DNA of 64,000 nucleotides from Paulownia fortunei (taxonomy: Eukaryota; Streptophyta; Magnoliopsida; Lamiales; Paulowniaceae): contig CM033106.1 in NCBI GenBank assembly GCA_019321725.1, positions 19,132,551-19,196,550 on the forward strand, read 5' to 3'. Below the pieces are notes generated by a model, which saw nothing but the letters and a program-made list of their open reading frames with translations, did not search any database and had not been told where the DNA came from. Position numbers and translations under genes: made by a program. Positions 33,901 through 46,135 of this stretch are shown in pieces. Within the stretch, counting starts at the first letter, position 1. Each line of letters begins with the position of its first letter.

Positions 33901-35245
33901 TTCACTATAAGTTATTCTAAATATAAGTTTTAAAATGTAACATTATATACGAAGTTCTTGCAATGCATTATATACGATCCAACAGAATAATTTCACATAT
34001 TAAGCATTGATAAATATTTTTTTCAACTATTTATAAAGATAGTTAATTTTCTTGATCAATGTAATCTTCTTAGTTAATCAAAAGAAAAAAAATTAAATAT
34101 TTTATACACATTTAATTTTAAATAGTATTTCACTCATATAATAGAATTTCACCACATATCTTGAATAATAATCGAATTTTGGCACAAATATTGAATTGAT
34201 AGAATGATGTTCATATAATTTTCTTTTAATTGTTTTACAATGATACCTTGTAACCTTTTCACTTCTAATTCTTCTTTAAAATATGCATATTATACTTTAT
34301 TTGGTTAAATTAAATACTATCATATTGATAACAAATTTAAAATTTTATTAATAATATACTTCTACATAAGTAAAGTAAAAAAATATTATGATTAAACAAA
34401 AAGAAATTGAAGTAACAATATGTTTCAAGAAAGAGCAATAATTTTGAAACTAAATTGCATGCTATGAGATTTCAACTTTTAGTTTTTGAAAGTTACGTAA
34501 AAAATTACTCACAGTTAAGTGTGCTCTTTCTGATGCAAGGAATTTTTTAGTGTTTATGTTGTTTTAAAACTTTTATTGAATTTTTCATCTTATTGTTAGG
34601 CTTAATTAAAAAAGACATGAAAGAAAATCCAATAAAACTAAAATAGGTTTTTCTTTTATTTTCTACTCTTTTTTTTAAACCCTGACTTTCAAAAATTCAA
34701 TTTAAAATCTCATATCAGAAATTTTAATTTTAAAGTTGTTGCTTATATCTAAGTGTATATTGATTTTATAAATTAACTATGAATATTTATATTTTTATTA
34801 ATATGATTGTTTATTGTTACTCAATTTTTTATTTATATTATCATAGTGATAATAGGATTTGTTTTAATCAATTGAATGCATCATAAAAAATTAAATTGAT
34901 AATTAAAATTAAATTATGATTTGAAATTGCACATCCATCATTATAAAAAGTTCTAGATGAAGAATTTGATAGAGTCCATCCAATATAAATAAATTATATA
35001 TCATGACAAAATTCAGGTACCAATTAGAGCATTATAAATTTTGTGTATCATATTGATATAAATGGCAAAACTTGAGTACTAAATGATTTTATTCAAACTT
35101 TTCTTAGAATCTTAACTATTTTGAGATTAAAAAACAACCATTAAAATATAATATATATAACTTCTCAATATACTTTTATTATATGCATAACAATATTTTA
35201 TCTCTATTAGATAATGTTATATTATTTTAAAATTAGTTATTAGAT
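30909..35245. other. extremely AT-rich stretch, no gene seen
   Basis: About 4.3 kb of A/T with no coding match on either strand. It starts just after ZDS with the GC-bearing string AAAAAATGCGCGCATTGTAC and then stays AT-rich up to the solo LTR. The composition suggests decayed or non-autonomous transposon DNA, but I find no convincing ends. Confidence 0.45.
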
Positions 35246-38137
35246 TGTAATATATGAGACTCACACTACTCATTTGACCAATATGATTCATGCTTTACAT
35301 GTTATTCATATGTGCTTGCAATGAAACCAATATGGCATGATTTATTTTACCTTATAATTACATTTGATCATTAAATTTCTAAAAAGTCTCATATGGTGTT
35401 AGTTGTCGATCATCATAATATAAGTAATCAACACTAAATTGAAATAAGAAGAAAATGAGGTTGATCAATATTGGATATAGATGGAATATATAGGTTATAA
35501 TTTTGAAAGTGTTAAAGTTGTTACTATTAACCTTATACAATTTAATTCGATTTTATCCAGGTATTTCAAAAGTATAGATCGGTAAATTACATATTTGAGA
35601 TATTGGACATAAGATACTATAATTGAAAGGTGATATCATCATATTCATTTATGTATAAGATTATATAATTTTTAATATGGACAATTATTCAAGAATCTGG
35701 TGACAATCAGGTAAGCAATGTAATGAATGACTAGAAAATTAACTTATGAATTATCTATGGGATCTTATGGTAATTAAAATAGAATGCAATACAATTAATC
35801 TATAGTAAGATACATCTGATCTAAGGTTGAAAGATGGGTGAAATGTCAGATTTAAACCACACTTGCCATCTCATGCTTGCTACCAAGTTTAAGCATGCAC
35901 CTCAAGGTTTCCTTCACTCTTAGCCATTTACCCATGACTCTCAACCATTTTCAGTCATTTTTAGGATCCCAACTCATGTAAAAATCTCTCTAATCTGGTC
36001 CTAAGTGATTCCAAGTGATAGAAAAGGGCAAAGAAAGTAAAAAGAAGTAGTAATCACAAGTAGAAGCTGAAACTGGCATAGGTGAGGTTCATATACAGTT
36101 TTGACATTAATTTTTATATTATTTGAGGATTTTGTGATTTCATAAGATTTTTATCTTGTTCCTAATGATGTTAGAGGTTATTTATAGGGTTATTATTCAT
36201 AAAAGAATGATTTGTGGTTGCAAACACATAGTAGAACCACTAAGGGATAAAATATGTATATATATTGATTTCTAGTTTATTGAGCTTGAAATATGCAAGA
36301 AACCTTAGGTAAATCCTATATTTATCACCATGAACATGTTTATATAGGATTTATGATTATGTATATAGGTTTGGATAACTTAGGAATTAAAATATGGCAT
36401 GATAATTAAAGAGATGCTCAAAACTATCATCATCGAATTTCAGATTCTGTCATGTGGGAAGGGGACTTGTTTTACAGTACTAAATCCATTATTTTGGTAA
36501 TAATATGACCTAGTTGTCTCTGTGTTTATGTTATTTAAGTGTGGTAAAAATTTGGAAGTCACTGAATATACGTAAGGGTGCCAAAACCATGCACAAAATT
36601 GTCACGGTGGGAAATATCTATTTCAGTATGCTGTGAAGGGAGCTAAACTTGGGAAGCTATATTTGTGATTTTTAGTCATTACATGACATGTTTATATTTT
36701 TTTTTATGTTAGGTAAGTGTGATAAAAATTGGGGAGTGAACAAATATATCTAAGGGTGTCAAAATCATTATGCAAATTAATGTAGCAGAAAGAAAATATG
36801 AAGTTTTGAATCTGTCCCATTTGGTTCATTAACATGTTCCAACATAGATGTGGTTAATTTGATCCCTAAATTTTAGGGGATGTTATAGGAGTTAAAATAT
36901 ATTAATTAAGTGAGGTTATTATATATTTAATATGTGTAACAAATGTGCGTAGAATGTTGTATTTGGTTATAGTTTCTAAATGGTAAAGTTGTTTAATTAA
37001 ATTGAGATTCAAGATCTTTACACTACATTAGATATAATGAGTTTGTTAATTGAGGATGGTGGTTGATATCTTGTATTTTTACAGATTATTTCACATCTAG
37101 GGTTGGAGAGTAATATTTATAAACCTAAAAGTAACACATAGCCGATCAAAGGTAAGTAAAGATCCATTTACAACTATAATGCATGAACGTAGTATGTTTT
37201 GAAGCATTTACACCTAATATGTTGATGATATTTAAATTGATTGGATGACAAGTATAGTATGTACCTTAAGAGTTTTATGATTCTTGAAACATGTTGAGAG
37301 TAAGATGATTTGCATTTCATATTGAACATACCATTCATGAGCATTTACATGTGCATGCATGACATTTGAGTATAGTTGAGATTCTTATATGCACGATATG
37401 ATTTGGGACATGATTTTCAGAAAGAAAATATTTTGGTTGGCCACTACTAGTGTACCAAGGCATGCGAGGTGTGCTTATGTGATATTTTGGGGCACCGCGA
37501 GTGTTACTTTTCAGAGTATCATAGGGTTTGATAGGGAGTGTGTCTATGGTGGTCACGAGAGGGTAGACCACTTGACTGTGCCCTTATTGACTCCGTTGGT
37601 GGGAAGACTTCTGAAGGATCACAGGGTAAGACAGGGGGTGGACCTCTGGTGATCCCAAGAGATGACCCCTGAACTGAGTCAATTTATTTATGGCCATATG
37701 ATTATTGATATTATTCCGAACTCTATCCGGTGCATAGTAGGTAGGCCAAGGGTCCAGTGATGGAAAATGATTTTGAAAGAACTATTTTGGTTCAAGAGCT
37801 TACATTCCTAGCATGATTTCATAGAGATGCATCACATATATGTTAGATTATCTTTTCAACATGCATGATTTTCACTTACTGAGTATTAGCGCATGTAGTT
37901 CATACATTGTAGGTAAGTATGGTGATACTTGAGACTTTGAAACTTACTAGGCTGGCTGTTGAACTCCTAGAGGTTTATGAGGATCACTATACATGGATAA
38001 CGACCTGTTGAACTGTTTTTGTGGGTTTTGTTTTGATCCATAGAATTTTTTGTATTATATTTTAGGATATGTACTTTATGCTATTTTTGAAACGTTACTG
38101 TATATAAGTTTGTAAATAGGGTGGTAGGGGTGTTGCA
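35246..38137 (+). mobile_element. solo LTR, family B copy 2 (2892 bp)
   Basis: It starts TGTAATATATGAGACTCACA and ends GGTAGGGGTGTTGCA, flanked by a perfect 5-bp duplication TAGAT (35241-35245 and 38138-38142). It is collinear with copy 1, including ACTCATTTGACCAATATGAT near the start, the GC-richer block at about 37500-37660 and TTACTGAGTATTAGCGCATG near the end. No internal region is present. It has the same orientation as copy 1, about 18.3 kb away. Confidence 0.87.
37505..37660 (+). repeat. GC-richer island with 100-bp internal repeat in solo LTR B2
   Basis: The repeated motif (GAGTATCATAGGG at 37514; GAAGGATCACAGGG at about 37614) keeps the same 100-bp spacing as in copy 1. The island remains more alike between the two copies than the surrounding LTR. 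Confidence 0.65.
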
Positions 38138-38142
38138 TAGAT

Positions 38143-38960
38143 AATTTAACAATTGAGTTAATTATGAATATTGACTGACCTAATCGTAAAATATTGTGAC
38201 ATATAATTGTATTTTTGGCACAATAGTAACTTAAAAATTAATTTAACATTAAAATCTATGATTTACTATTGTTCGTGCTTTGGAAATTACAAATAATATT
38301 TTTGAGTTATACTTCTCAAAAAATCTGAATAAAAGGGTGAAAATGTCCTAAAGTTAGATGTCGTTTTCAATAATTTGACAAAACTTACATGATATGCATA
38401 TTTATAGCATGCGAGGGATGGCAAGGTGATTTAGCAGGCGAGTACATGACCATGGTCATGAAAGCTGGTTGGGAGGCGATATAGGCTATCGGTGAACCAA
38501 CCGTAAAATTAATTAAATTATTGGGTCATTAATTGATTACTTGACTTGATATAAAAAAATCAATCGATTTGGACTACAAAATAATTTTATATATATACAT
38601 ACATATATTGCATTTTATAGCACTTATATTGATGGTAGATTACAGTCTAATTTAAAAAAAAACTCTAAACCAAAACCCTATATCTTTCTTTCTCTCTTAA
38701 TGCCATTGTTTCATGTCCTCTCCATTTTCGAATTCTCTTCTCTTTCTCTTGTAGAGTCTCTGTTTTCTCTCTTCCCTCTTTATCTTTATTTTATCCATTT
38801 ATCGATCCATAGTTTTCCACCACCTCCACCCAATCCATAGCTGTCGCTAGCTCGCTATCATCTTCACATTTGCAAATTGCTAAACCTTAATAAGTGAATA
38901 CAAGATAAAAGATTTTTGGTTAATAGTTTTCAATCTCTTTTTCTCTATTTCTCTCCTTTT
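38143..38960. other. intergenic, no gene seen
   Basis: AT-rich DNA with a pyrimidine-rich stretch at 38640-38830 (CTTTCTTTCTCTCTTAATGC and similar). No coding similarity was recognised. Confidence 0.4.
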
Positions 38961-38964
38961 CCCT

Positions 38965-39640
38965 TTGTTTGTTCGCAAAACCACGGGACTAACTGCAATG
39001 AAAATTTTAAAAATTTTAAACATGCAATAAACTATTTACAATATATAGTCATGGATTCGATGCAATTAATGGATTGACACACTGGATACTTCGTTTAATT
39101 AAGAACAAGAGTTTCATGAATTTATCTTTACAAGCATTTCTGTTGATGAAAAGTGTGAAGCAATTCGAATTGTTATTCTCCTCGTGAACTCTTCGTAGGA
39201 ATCTCAGCACTAATTCAAATTTTGACCCTTCATTAGAAATTGATTTGCTGCAGGAATCTAAATGTCTTTTCTCTGACGGTATCCACACAACAAATAAGAC
39301 CACAACTTAATATCTCTACTAGAAATTAAATTCTTGTTTTAATCAAGAATTTGGGAGTGCTGATTTAATTCTAATATCAACTTGTGATAAAAAAAATTAA
39401 ATCAAAGTATCATAGTATGAAACCTTTGATGAAAGGAATAACTTTCCAAGAAAGAGAGGAGAGGACAAATATTACCTTATTTTCCAACCCTAAATTTTGT
39501 CCCTCACCTAGTGTATTTATATACAAGGTGGTTCAATACTAATCCCATTAGCAAATGATCCCTTTCCAAGCTTATCTCTCTCTTTCTTTCTTATCTTATT
39601 CCTTTCCATAAAAAAAAGGAGTCTTTGATTTCTTTTCTTA
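38965..39640 (-). repeat. family A-related LTR fragment
   Basis: The block TGTTCGCAAAACCACGGGAC near its start and TCAACTTGTGATAAAAAAAA at about 39387 match the outer part of family A copies (GGTTCACGAAACCGCGGGGT at 46802; TCAATCTGTGATAAAAGAAT at 15608). The AATTAATT-rich core is absent, so it is truncated on the right, where the Athila LTR begins. Confidence 0.5.
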
Positions 39641-39646
39641 TATGAT

Positions 39647-41608
39647 TGATAAGTCATATTTTGACATATTTTTATATCAATTTTTTTATATTTTTATTAA
39701 TTTATTATTGTTAATATTATATTTATTAATATTTTATGTTAATAAACAAAAAGAGATCAAAAAGAGCCAAAATAAAATTAAAGAAGACAATACGTTTCAT
39801 GAGTAAGTTGGGAGATAATATTTTATTAGATTAAAGAAACATCACAATTAGAAAAAAAGGGGTCATTTTTACTTATTTCCATCATGTATAGATCAAAATA
39901 TATGCAAGAAATCATTTGAATTTTGCAAATGATTATTGGGCTTGCATTAGATTCAAAATAAATATGTTTCCAAACTTGTGCAGTTTTTGTATTTTGGGCA
40001 TAACTCTATATTCAAAAGCTCGATCAACTTGAATCTTACTTCATTTGAAAGAAAAGAGATAGAACTACAAAGTTTCTTTTGGAAGCTTAGCTTAATTCAA
40101 CTTTGATTATAGCAGAAAATTTGTACAAGTACGTATATTGGAAATAATCTATTTATGCTGACATATTTTTTTAAATTAAGCATAATTTTCTCCCTAGTAG
40201 TTGGAATTAGGTGATTCAATTTGAAAAATGAAGCTAACAAACAAATACATAGATTTTATATTGATCACTTTTCTAAAACCAACTGATTTCATGGAGAAAA
40301 ATGTGCGAAAATAATTAGATCTGAAAAAGACATGTTAATTTAGAGCATATTTGAAGTAAATTTGGAGTGAATTTGGAGATGCCAATTTAGGCACTCTTCT
40401 ACTATAAATAGTGGCTCTTGGATGTCATTAAGAACACATAAAAACCCTTAGAGAGGAAATAAAGTTTTATTATTGTCTTTCTTTAGGCTAAATTTTCTAA
40501 TAGTAATGTAAGTTTTCTAATAATAATAAAAATGTATTCTCTAGTTTCTCTTCTATTTTTAGTCTTTTCTACTTTCATTATATCTTTCTAAATTTTATTT
40601 AGTTGGGAAAATGGGTGAACCTCTTGATGGAGGAAGAAAAATGGATATAAAGGTGCATAATGTTCAAGTGTGTTGTATTATTGTTTTAATTTTTGATTGA
40701 AACCCCTATTTTTTTATGGTGATTCTTGATTTAAGTATCACCAATGTCACAATAAATACTTAGGTTTATTTAGCTTATTGTACGATTCTACTTCACTGAC
40801 TGCTAATGTGAAAACTTGATTTGTTGTAGACAGAGGTGTGCATAAAAACTTAATCTCATAAATAAGTGTTGGCGTTAAAACTCTTTTGTTTTGTGGTGAT
40901 TCTTGATTTATGTATCACCAATGACACAACAAATACTTGGGTTCATTTAGCTTATTGTATGATTCTACTCTACCGACTGCTAATGTGAAAATTTAATTTG
41001 TTGTAGATAAAGGTGTGCATAAATATTTAATCCCATAAATAAATATTGGCATTAAAATTCTTCTTGTTTAGTGATAATTCTTGATTTATGTATCACCAAT
41101 GGTACAACAAATAGTTGGATTTATTTAACTTATTGTACATTTCTACTCCACTGACTGCTAACGTGAAACCTTGATTTGTTGTAGACAAAGGTGTGCATAA
41201 ATACTTGATCCCATAAACAAGTATTAGTGTTAAGAGATAATTTACAAATAGTAAAATAATATTATGATTACCTTAATGCATGAGCTCTTTGATAACATAT
41301 TCCTATTGGAACCTATATTATGTATGGATTCTAATAGTGGCATTTAAAAGAGGTAAAAATAATAAATAATCATTCCTTTATCCAAAACTTAGGAGCAGAT
41401 CTCTAATTCTCAATACTTTTATTTATTTAATTTCTTAGTTATATCATAAATTTTTCTTTATAATATAAACAACATTCAGCCAATCTTTTAAAAAATATAA
41501 ACCTAAAAACTTCAAATAACTTCCCTATGGATTGGCTTCCAACTCCCGAAAAAATTATTACTTGACACAACCTGCACTTAGGTTTGCAACCTTAAAGTTG
41601 TAGAAAAT
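39647..41608 (+). repeat. Athila-like 5' LTR (element 2)
   Basis: It starts near TGATAAGTCATATTTTGACA and ends CCTTAAAGTTGTAGAAAA just before the primer site. It contains three tandem 177-bp units that are single-copy in element 1. The exact first base is uncertain by a few positions. Confidence 0.65.
40714..41245 (+). repeat. three tandem 177-bp units in Athila LTR
   Basis: The unit marker GATTCTTGATTTAAGTATCA occurs at 40721, with variants at 40898 and 41075, an exact 177-bp period. Each unit also carries TTTGTTGTAGAC.AAGGTGTG-type and CATAAATA.TT.GATCCCATAAA-type blocks. Confidence 0.9.
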
Positions 41609-41611
41609 TTT

Positions 41612-41629
41612 TGGCGCCGTTGACGAGGA
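41612..41629 (+). other. primer binding site, Athila type
   Basis: TGGCGCCGTTGACGAGGA differs by two bases from the Athila/Tat-typical tRNA-Asp-type site, and lies next to the LTR end. Confidence 0.75.
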
Positions 41630-41949
41630 AAACAATGTAAGTATTTAGGTTTGTAAATATTTCTCCTTTGTAAATATTTTGTATTTATTTTCTTTATGAT
41701 TATATGTTCGTGTGGTATCATAGTCATAATTCTCATCATTTAGTTTGAAATAATTCTGAAACTTTATTTGAAAATTTAATTGAGTCACCTCTACATACTT
41801 CCACCATAACAGAAAATGAAAGTGTCCAAAATGAAAATGAGAATCAAAAGGTGTGTAGCATGTGTTATTACTTGCAATCTTCTTGAAATTCTTCTATTTT
41901 TTGTTTCATTTTTCTTCTCCATACAAATAACTTTTGATTCAATCCAAGT

Positions 41950-42690
41950 ATGATCCCTTTATTTCATAATTTTCATGGTTTAGACTTTGAAAGCCCTTAT
42001 TTACATCTAAAAGAATTTGATGAAGTATGTGCCACTTTTGAAGATCAAACATGTACAAATAAGATTGTTAAACTCAAATTCTTTTTCTTGTTCTTTTTTT
42101 TTTCTAGGTCAGTTGGCACTTGCCAAGAAATGCAAATTGAATTTTTGAAAAGGTTATTTCCAACTCATGAAACTAATCTTTGCAAAGATAAATTAAAAAA
42201 TTTTCATAAAATTCTAATGAAACTTTCTTTCAATATTGGGAAAGATTTAAAAATTTATTGAATTCATACCCACATCATGGTTTTGAAAAAATGACGCTTA
42301 TTTGATTTCTTTTATGAAGGTCTAACTCCTGAAACAAAATAATTTTTTAAAATAATGTGTAATGTTGAGTTTCTTGGTAAAGAACCTGATAAAATTCTAA
42401 AATATCTAGATCATTTGGCAGAAAACTTTTAATCATAGTATAGTATTAATTTTTTCGAAGGTTCTATTAGATCTAATCTTGCTAATAGTAATAAAGGAAG
42501 ATATTGTCTTAGTAAAAAAGATGATCTAAATGCTAAGATTGCTAGTTTAACAAGAAAAGTTGAGGCCATGAAATTTAAAAAAATAAAGAAAATTAGATCT
42601 GTGCAAGACGAACAAGTTTGTAGTATTTGTGAACTTGTGCGACACTCCATCAATGAATGGCCAAATATTCCAGCATAAAAAAAATTCATG
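41950..42690 (+). pseudogene. Athila-like gag remnant (element 2)
   Basis: It opens with IPLFHNFHGLDFESPYLHLK and KEFDEVCATFEDQTCTNKIV, the gag block of element 1. A deletion near 42090-42105 replaces the LKDKTKTWLN segment with a T-rich run. The knuckle at about 42616-42665 reads CSICELVRHSINEW: the last cysteine is lost. The sequence is not translatable as one frame. Confidence 0.8.
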
Positions 42691-43299
42691 AATAGATTCA
42701 AAAAGTTTTTCAATTCTCCGTATTCCGAAACGTAAAATCCACAATGGAGAAATCATCCCAATTTTAGTTGGCGAAATGATAACCTTGCCCAAACACTACA
42801 TTCACAAAAGCCTTCAAACTTTCTTTCTTATCCAGCTCTACATACAAAATTCCTTAAGGAAACTTTGTAAGAATTTATGCATGCACAAACAAATATAAAT
42901 AACCAGACTTCACAAACTATCAATGAGATCAAAATTACACTTTCAATATTGACAACCTCTTTGCATACACATGAAAAAGGTAAATTTTCTGCTCAACCTT
43001 AGGCTAATCCTTCCACCTAATGTCATGTTTCTTCTTTAGGTGAAAATTCAATCAAGGAGGCTAATTTGATCACAACTCTTCGAAATTGAAAAGTTGTTGA
43101 CAAGACTATTCATCCTAAGGAGAATTCAAAGTCAGTAACCACTCCTAAACCTCTCTCTCATACTTATGTAACACCTCCACCTTTTCTTAGTAGGTTAGTA
43201 AATTTTAAGAAAAATGAGTAAGAAATGAGATCCTTGAGACTTTTCGAAAAGTGGAGGTAAATATCTCTCTTCTTGATGTGATTAAGTAAGTGCCTCGAT

Positions 43300-44245
43300 A
43301 TGCTAAGTTACTTAAAGAGCTATGCACTAACAAATGGAAGTTGGGGGGATAAAAAAGTAAGTATGGGGGAGAATGTTTTGACAGTTTTTCAAAGAAAACT
43401 CCCTCCAAAGTGTAAGGATGTGGGCACTTTTACCATACCTTATACCATTGGTAAGGCCAGATTTGAAAAATGCATGTTAGAATTGAAAGCATCAATTAAT
43501 GTTATGCCATATTCTATTTATACGTCTCTAAATCTAGGACCTTTATAAGAAATTGGTATTATCATACAATTGGCTGATAGATCTAATGGATATCTAATAG
43601 GGGTTGTAGAAGATGTTCTTGTGCAGGTGAATGAATTAGTTTTTCCTGTAGATCTTTATGTTCTTGAGATGGAGGATGACACAAGCCCTAATCCTACGTG
43701 CATTTTTTTGGGAAGACCATTCATGAAGACTGCTTGAGTTAAGATTGATGTTTATGATGTCACTCTTACTATGGAGTTTGATGACGAGGTTACAAAATAT
43801 AATATTTTTGAAGCCATAAGATATCCTACTAACTTGAATATTGTTTTTGTAGTTCACATTATTGATCACAAGTCACAACAAATGCTTGAGTTCACTGCCA
43901 AGGATAGAGTGGAGGTTAGTTTACAAAAATATTTCCTTATGGAGGATTTGAAAGAAAAGAAGTTAGAAGTGTAAATGTTGGGGGATGTGGGAAATGATGT
44001 AACAGGGTTGGATTCGTTACCAAAAAAATTAAGATGTCTATTATGTTAAATTGTTAATATCTAACGAGAGACTTCTACCTTCTATGGTGCAGACACCTAC
44101 ATTGGAGTTTAAACCAATCCTGGACTATCTTAAATATGTCTACATAGGTGAGAATGAAATACCACTAGTTAGCATTGCTAAAAACCTCACTCAATTACAA
44201 GCGAACAAATTTATTTGGATGCTTGGCTTTGGCAGCATATGTTGA
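43300..44245 (+). pseudogene. Athila-like protease and pre-RT remnant (element 2)
   Basis: A protease-like block has MLELKASINVMPYSIYTSLN where an active enzyme has D-L-G-A-S, so both the catalytic Asp and the Gly are gone. GVVEDVLVQVNELVFPVD, IFLGRPFMKTA and the pre-RT block LEFKPILDYLKYVYIGENEI follow, with stops near 43735 and 43973. Confidence 0.75.
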
Positions 44246-44320
44246 TGCATGACGAAGGAGGCAATGTCGGGCTGAGTACAATAAACCAAGCGCTTGTTAG
44301 GAGGCAACCCAATGGATGGA

Positions 44321-45498
44321 AAAAAAGAGTATGAGAGCCGATAATCACATATTTGCTTTCTCTAACTCTCATTCTCTTTTCTTTTTATCCATTTAATTTT
44401 TTTACTTTTTTTCTATTTTATTTTGTCATAATCAAAAATGTGTGCTGATAATATTGTAGGTAGTTTTTTTTTTTAAATTTTGTCATACAAGAGCACATGG
44501 TAGTCACTTTTCGACTAAAAACCATTGTAAAGATCTTACAGTGTGGATTTTATTGACCCACTCTTTTCAAAGACACTTGTACTTTCTGTAAAAGTTATGA
44601 AAATTATCAAAATTTAGGATCCTTCTTGGTTAAGTGACTGATAATGGTACTCCGTGGCTATTGAAGTTAGACTTATCAGTTTTCCGAACAATTGAAATCT
44701 CTATAAAAAATGTCTCTCTTTTCTCATTCTATTTTCTTGTTCTTTTCAAAATAGATGACATTCTTCTAACTTTCAAGAAGTGAGTTCCCTTTCTTCTTAA
44801 AAATGCAATTTTAAAAATTTATAAAACTAGGATTGAAAAATTAAGGATGCTTATACATAAAGGCATCCTAGGGGACATACAATGGATAATTGAAGCAAAG
44901 GTAAGAGTAGCATAAGAGTTTTCATATGAGTTTTAAAACTTGCTTACCAGATACATGCCTGGTTTTGGTAAAAACACATATTCAAAAAAAAGAGGGGTAA
45001 AAAAAATGCAAGTTTGTCATAAATGTGCTCAATGAACTTGCAATACAAAGTGTCATTCCTTCTGAATGATTTCTAAAAATTGAGAAGATAAAATTTACTT
45101 CATTAAGGATAGACAGAGTAAGGAGTTTCTAGATGATATTTGATTGACTCTTAAGATGCATTCTTGTGGATTCGTGCATCGTGCAATTCTTGATTTATGG
45201 AATCACTTTCTGGATGAATATGAGCATTATAGTCTTGGAAATTTGACATTAAAAGACCTTGTTTGTCAATTAATAAGAAAATTAGATGGAAAGCATATGC
45301 TCGACCCATTGAGGGCGTTTAAGCCATCACTGGATGTAAAACCTAAATAAGATGTGAGCCACAATCACAACTACATATACATTCACATGTAAGTAGCTAT
45401 TTTTTCTAAAAAAAGAAAAAGATGTGCAATAAATGCATTCCATGTTCACACTTTAATAAATAGCACCGTACTTACTCTATTTTTGCACAACTCACTTT

Positions 45499-45499
<1 letters not shown>
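44321..45499. other. retroelement-derived or unknown, no clear gene
   Basis: Mostly AT-rich non-coding sequence. A 68-codon open frame at 45144-45350 (HSCGFVHRAILDLWNHFLDE, LKDLVCQLIRKLDGKHMLDP) looks protein-like in composition, but I do not recognise its family. It might be a gag-like or host fragment. Confidence 0.35.

Positions 45500-45529
<30 letters not shown>
45500..45529 (+). repeat. A30 homopolymer
   Basis: Thirty consecutive A, then G and seven more A, immediately upstream of the LOG-like pseudogene. Confidence 0.95.
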
Positions 45530-45531
<2 letters not shown>

Positions 45532-45560
45532 AAAAAATGGAAGGGTTTTCCACTTGCAAG

Positions 45561-46135
45561 TTTAACTGTAATTATGCCTTTTGTGGAACTAGTTCAGGAA
45601 AAAAATGGTGAGATTATAAGGGCTGCCAATAACCTTGGCAGAACTTTAGCAGAAAGAAAAATTTATTTAGTGTATAGGGGAGGTAGCCTGGGGTTAACGG
45701 GGAGTGTTGCTACTTTTGCTCGTAGGAGGAGTCAAAGTTTTTAGAAATTATCCAAAACTTATAACAATACAAAATATCACAGGTATGACCATCGAAAATG
45801 AGCTAAAAGTGTCATATATTCAGGACATAATGCCTAACATGTTAAACAATGTGGATGCATTCATCACTCTACCTAGTGGTTTTAGTATACTGGATGAATT
45901 ATTTCAAGTTATCTCTTGAGCACAACTCAACATTCACTTGAAACCTGTAGGTATTCTTAATGTTAATGGTTTATTTGATAGTTTGCTATCTTTTGTAGAT
46001 CATGTTGTAGAAAAATATTTTATTTCACTGTCTGCGAGACGACTTCTTATTTCCGCTCCAACACCTGACTAACGGATTGATCAATTTCTAGCATATGTGC
46101 TAGAACCTAATCCAGCCTTGGCTTATGTAGATTGA
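45561..46135 (+). pseudogene. LOG: intronless LOG-like pseudogene (cytokinin phosphoribohydrolase)
   Basis: Conceptual translation follows LOG proteins almost end to end: NYAFCGTSSGKK (near the N-terminal CVFCGSS), [73 protein letters not shown] and [21 protein letters not shown] enzymes release active cytokinin bases from the riboside monophosphates. The copy is dead: a frameshift follows FCGTSSGKK, the first glycine-rich motif is altered, MHQRKAEM has become IQDIMPNML, the PGGYGT-EE signature reads PSGFSILDE, and stops occur at about 45918 and 46069. Functional plant LOG genes have several introns. This copy runs continuously across them, so it looks RNA-derived. It lies among Athila and family A remnants. 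Confidence 0.82.

Larger units (their letters stand above)
39647..44320 (+). mobile_element. Athila-like Ty3/gypsy element 2, broken
   Basis: The 5' LTR (39647-41608), primer site TGGCGCCGTTGACGAGGA (41612-41629), gag, a decayed knuckle, protease and pre-RT region follow in order. Numerous stops and frameshifts are present. There is no recognisable RT core, integrase or 3' LTR. The string GCTTGTTAGGAGGCAACCCA near 44293 is one I associate with internal spacer regions of such elements. It is the same family as element 1 but a different copy. Confidence 0.8.

Noticed and set aside
16922..38137. The two family B copies as the 5' and 3' LTRs of one giant element containing ZDS
   Set aside because: Each copy has its own distinct 5-bp target duplication, and there is no primer site or polypurine tract at their inner edges.
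45500..45537. A-run as the poly(A) tail of the LOG retro-copy
   Set aside because: It lies on the 5' side of the copy on the coding strand, the wrong end for a tail, unless it belongs to a different insertion.
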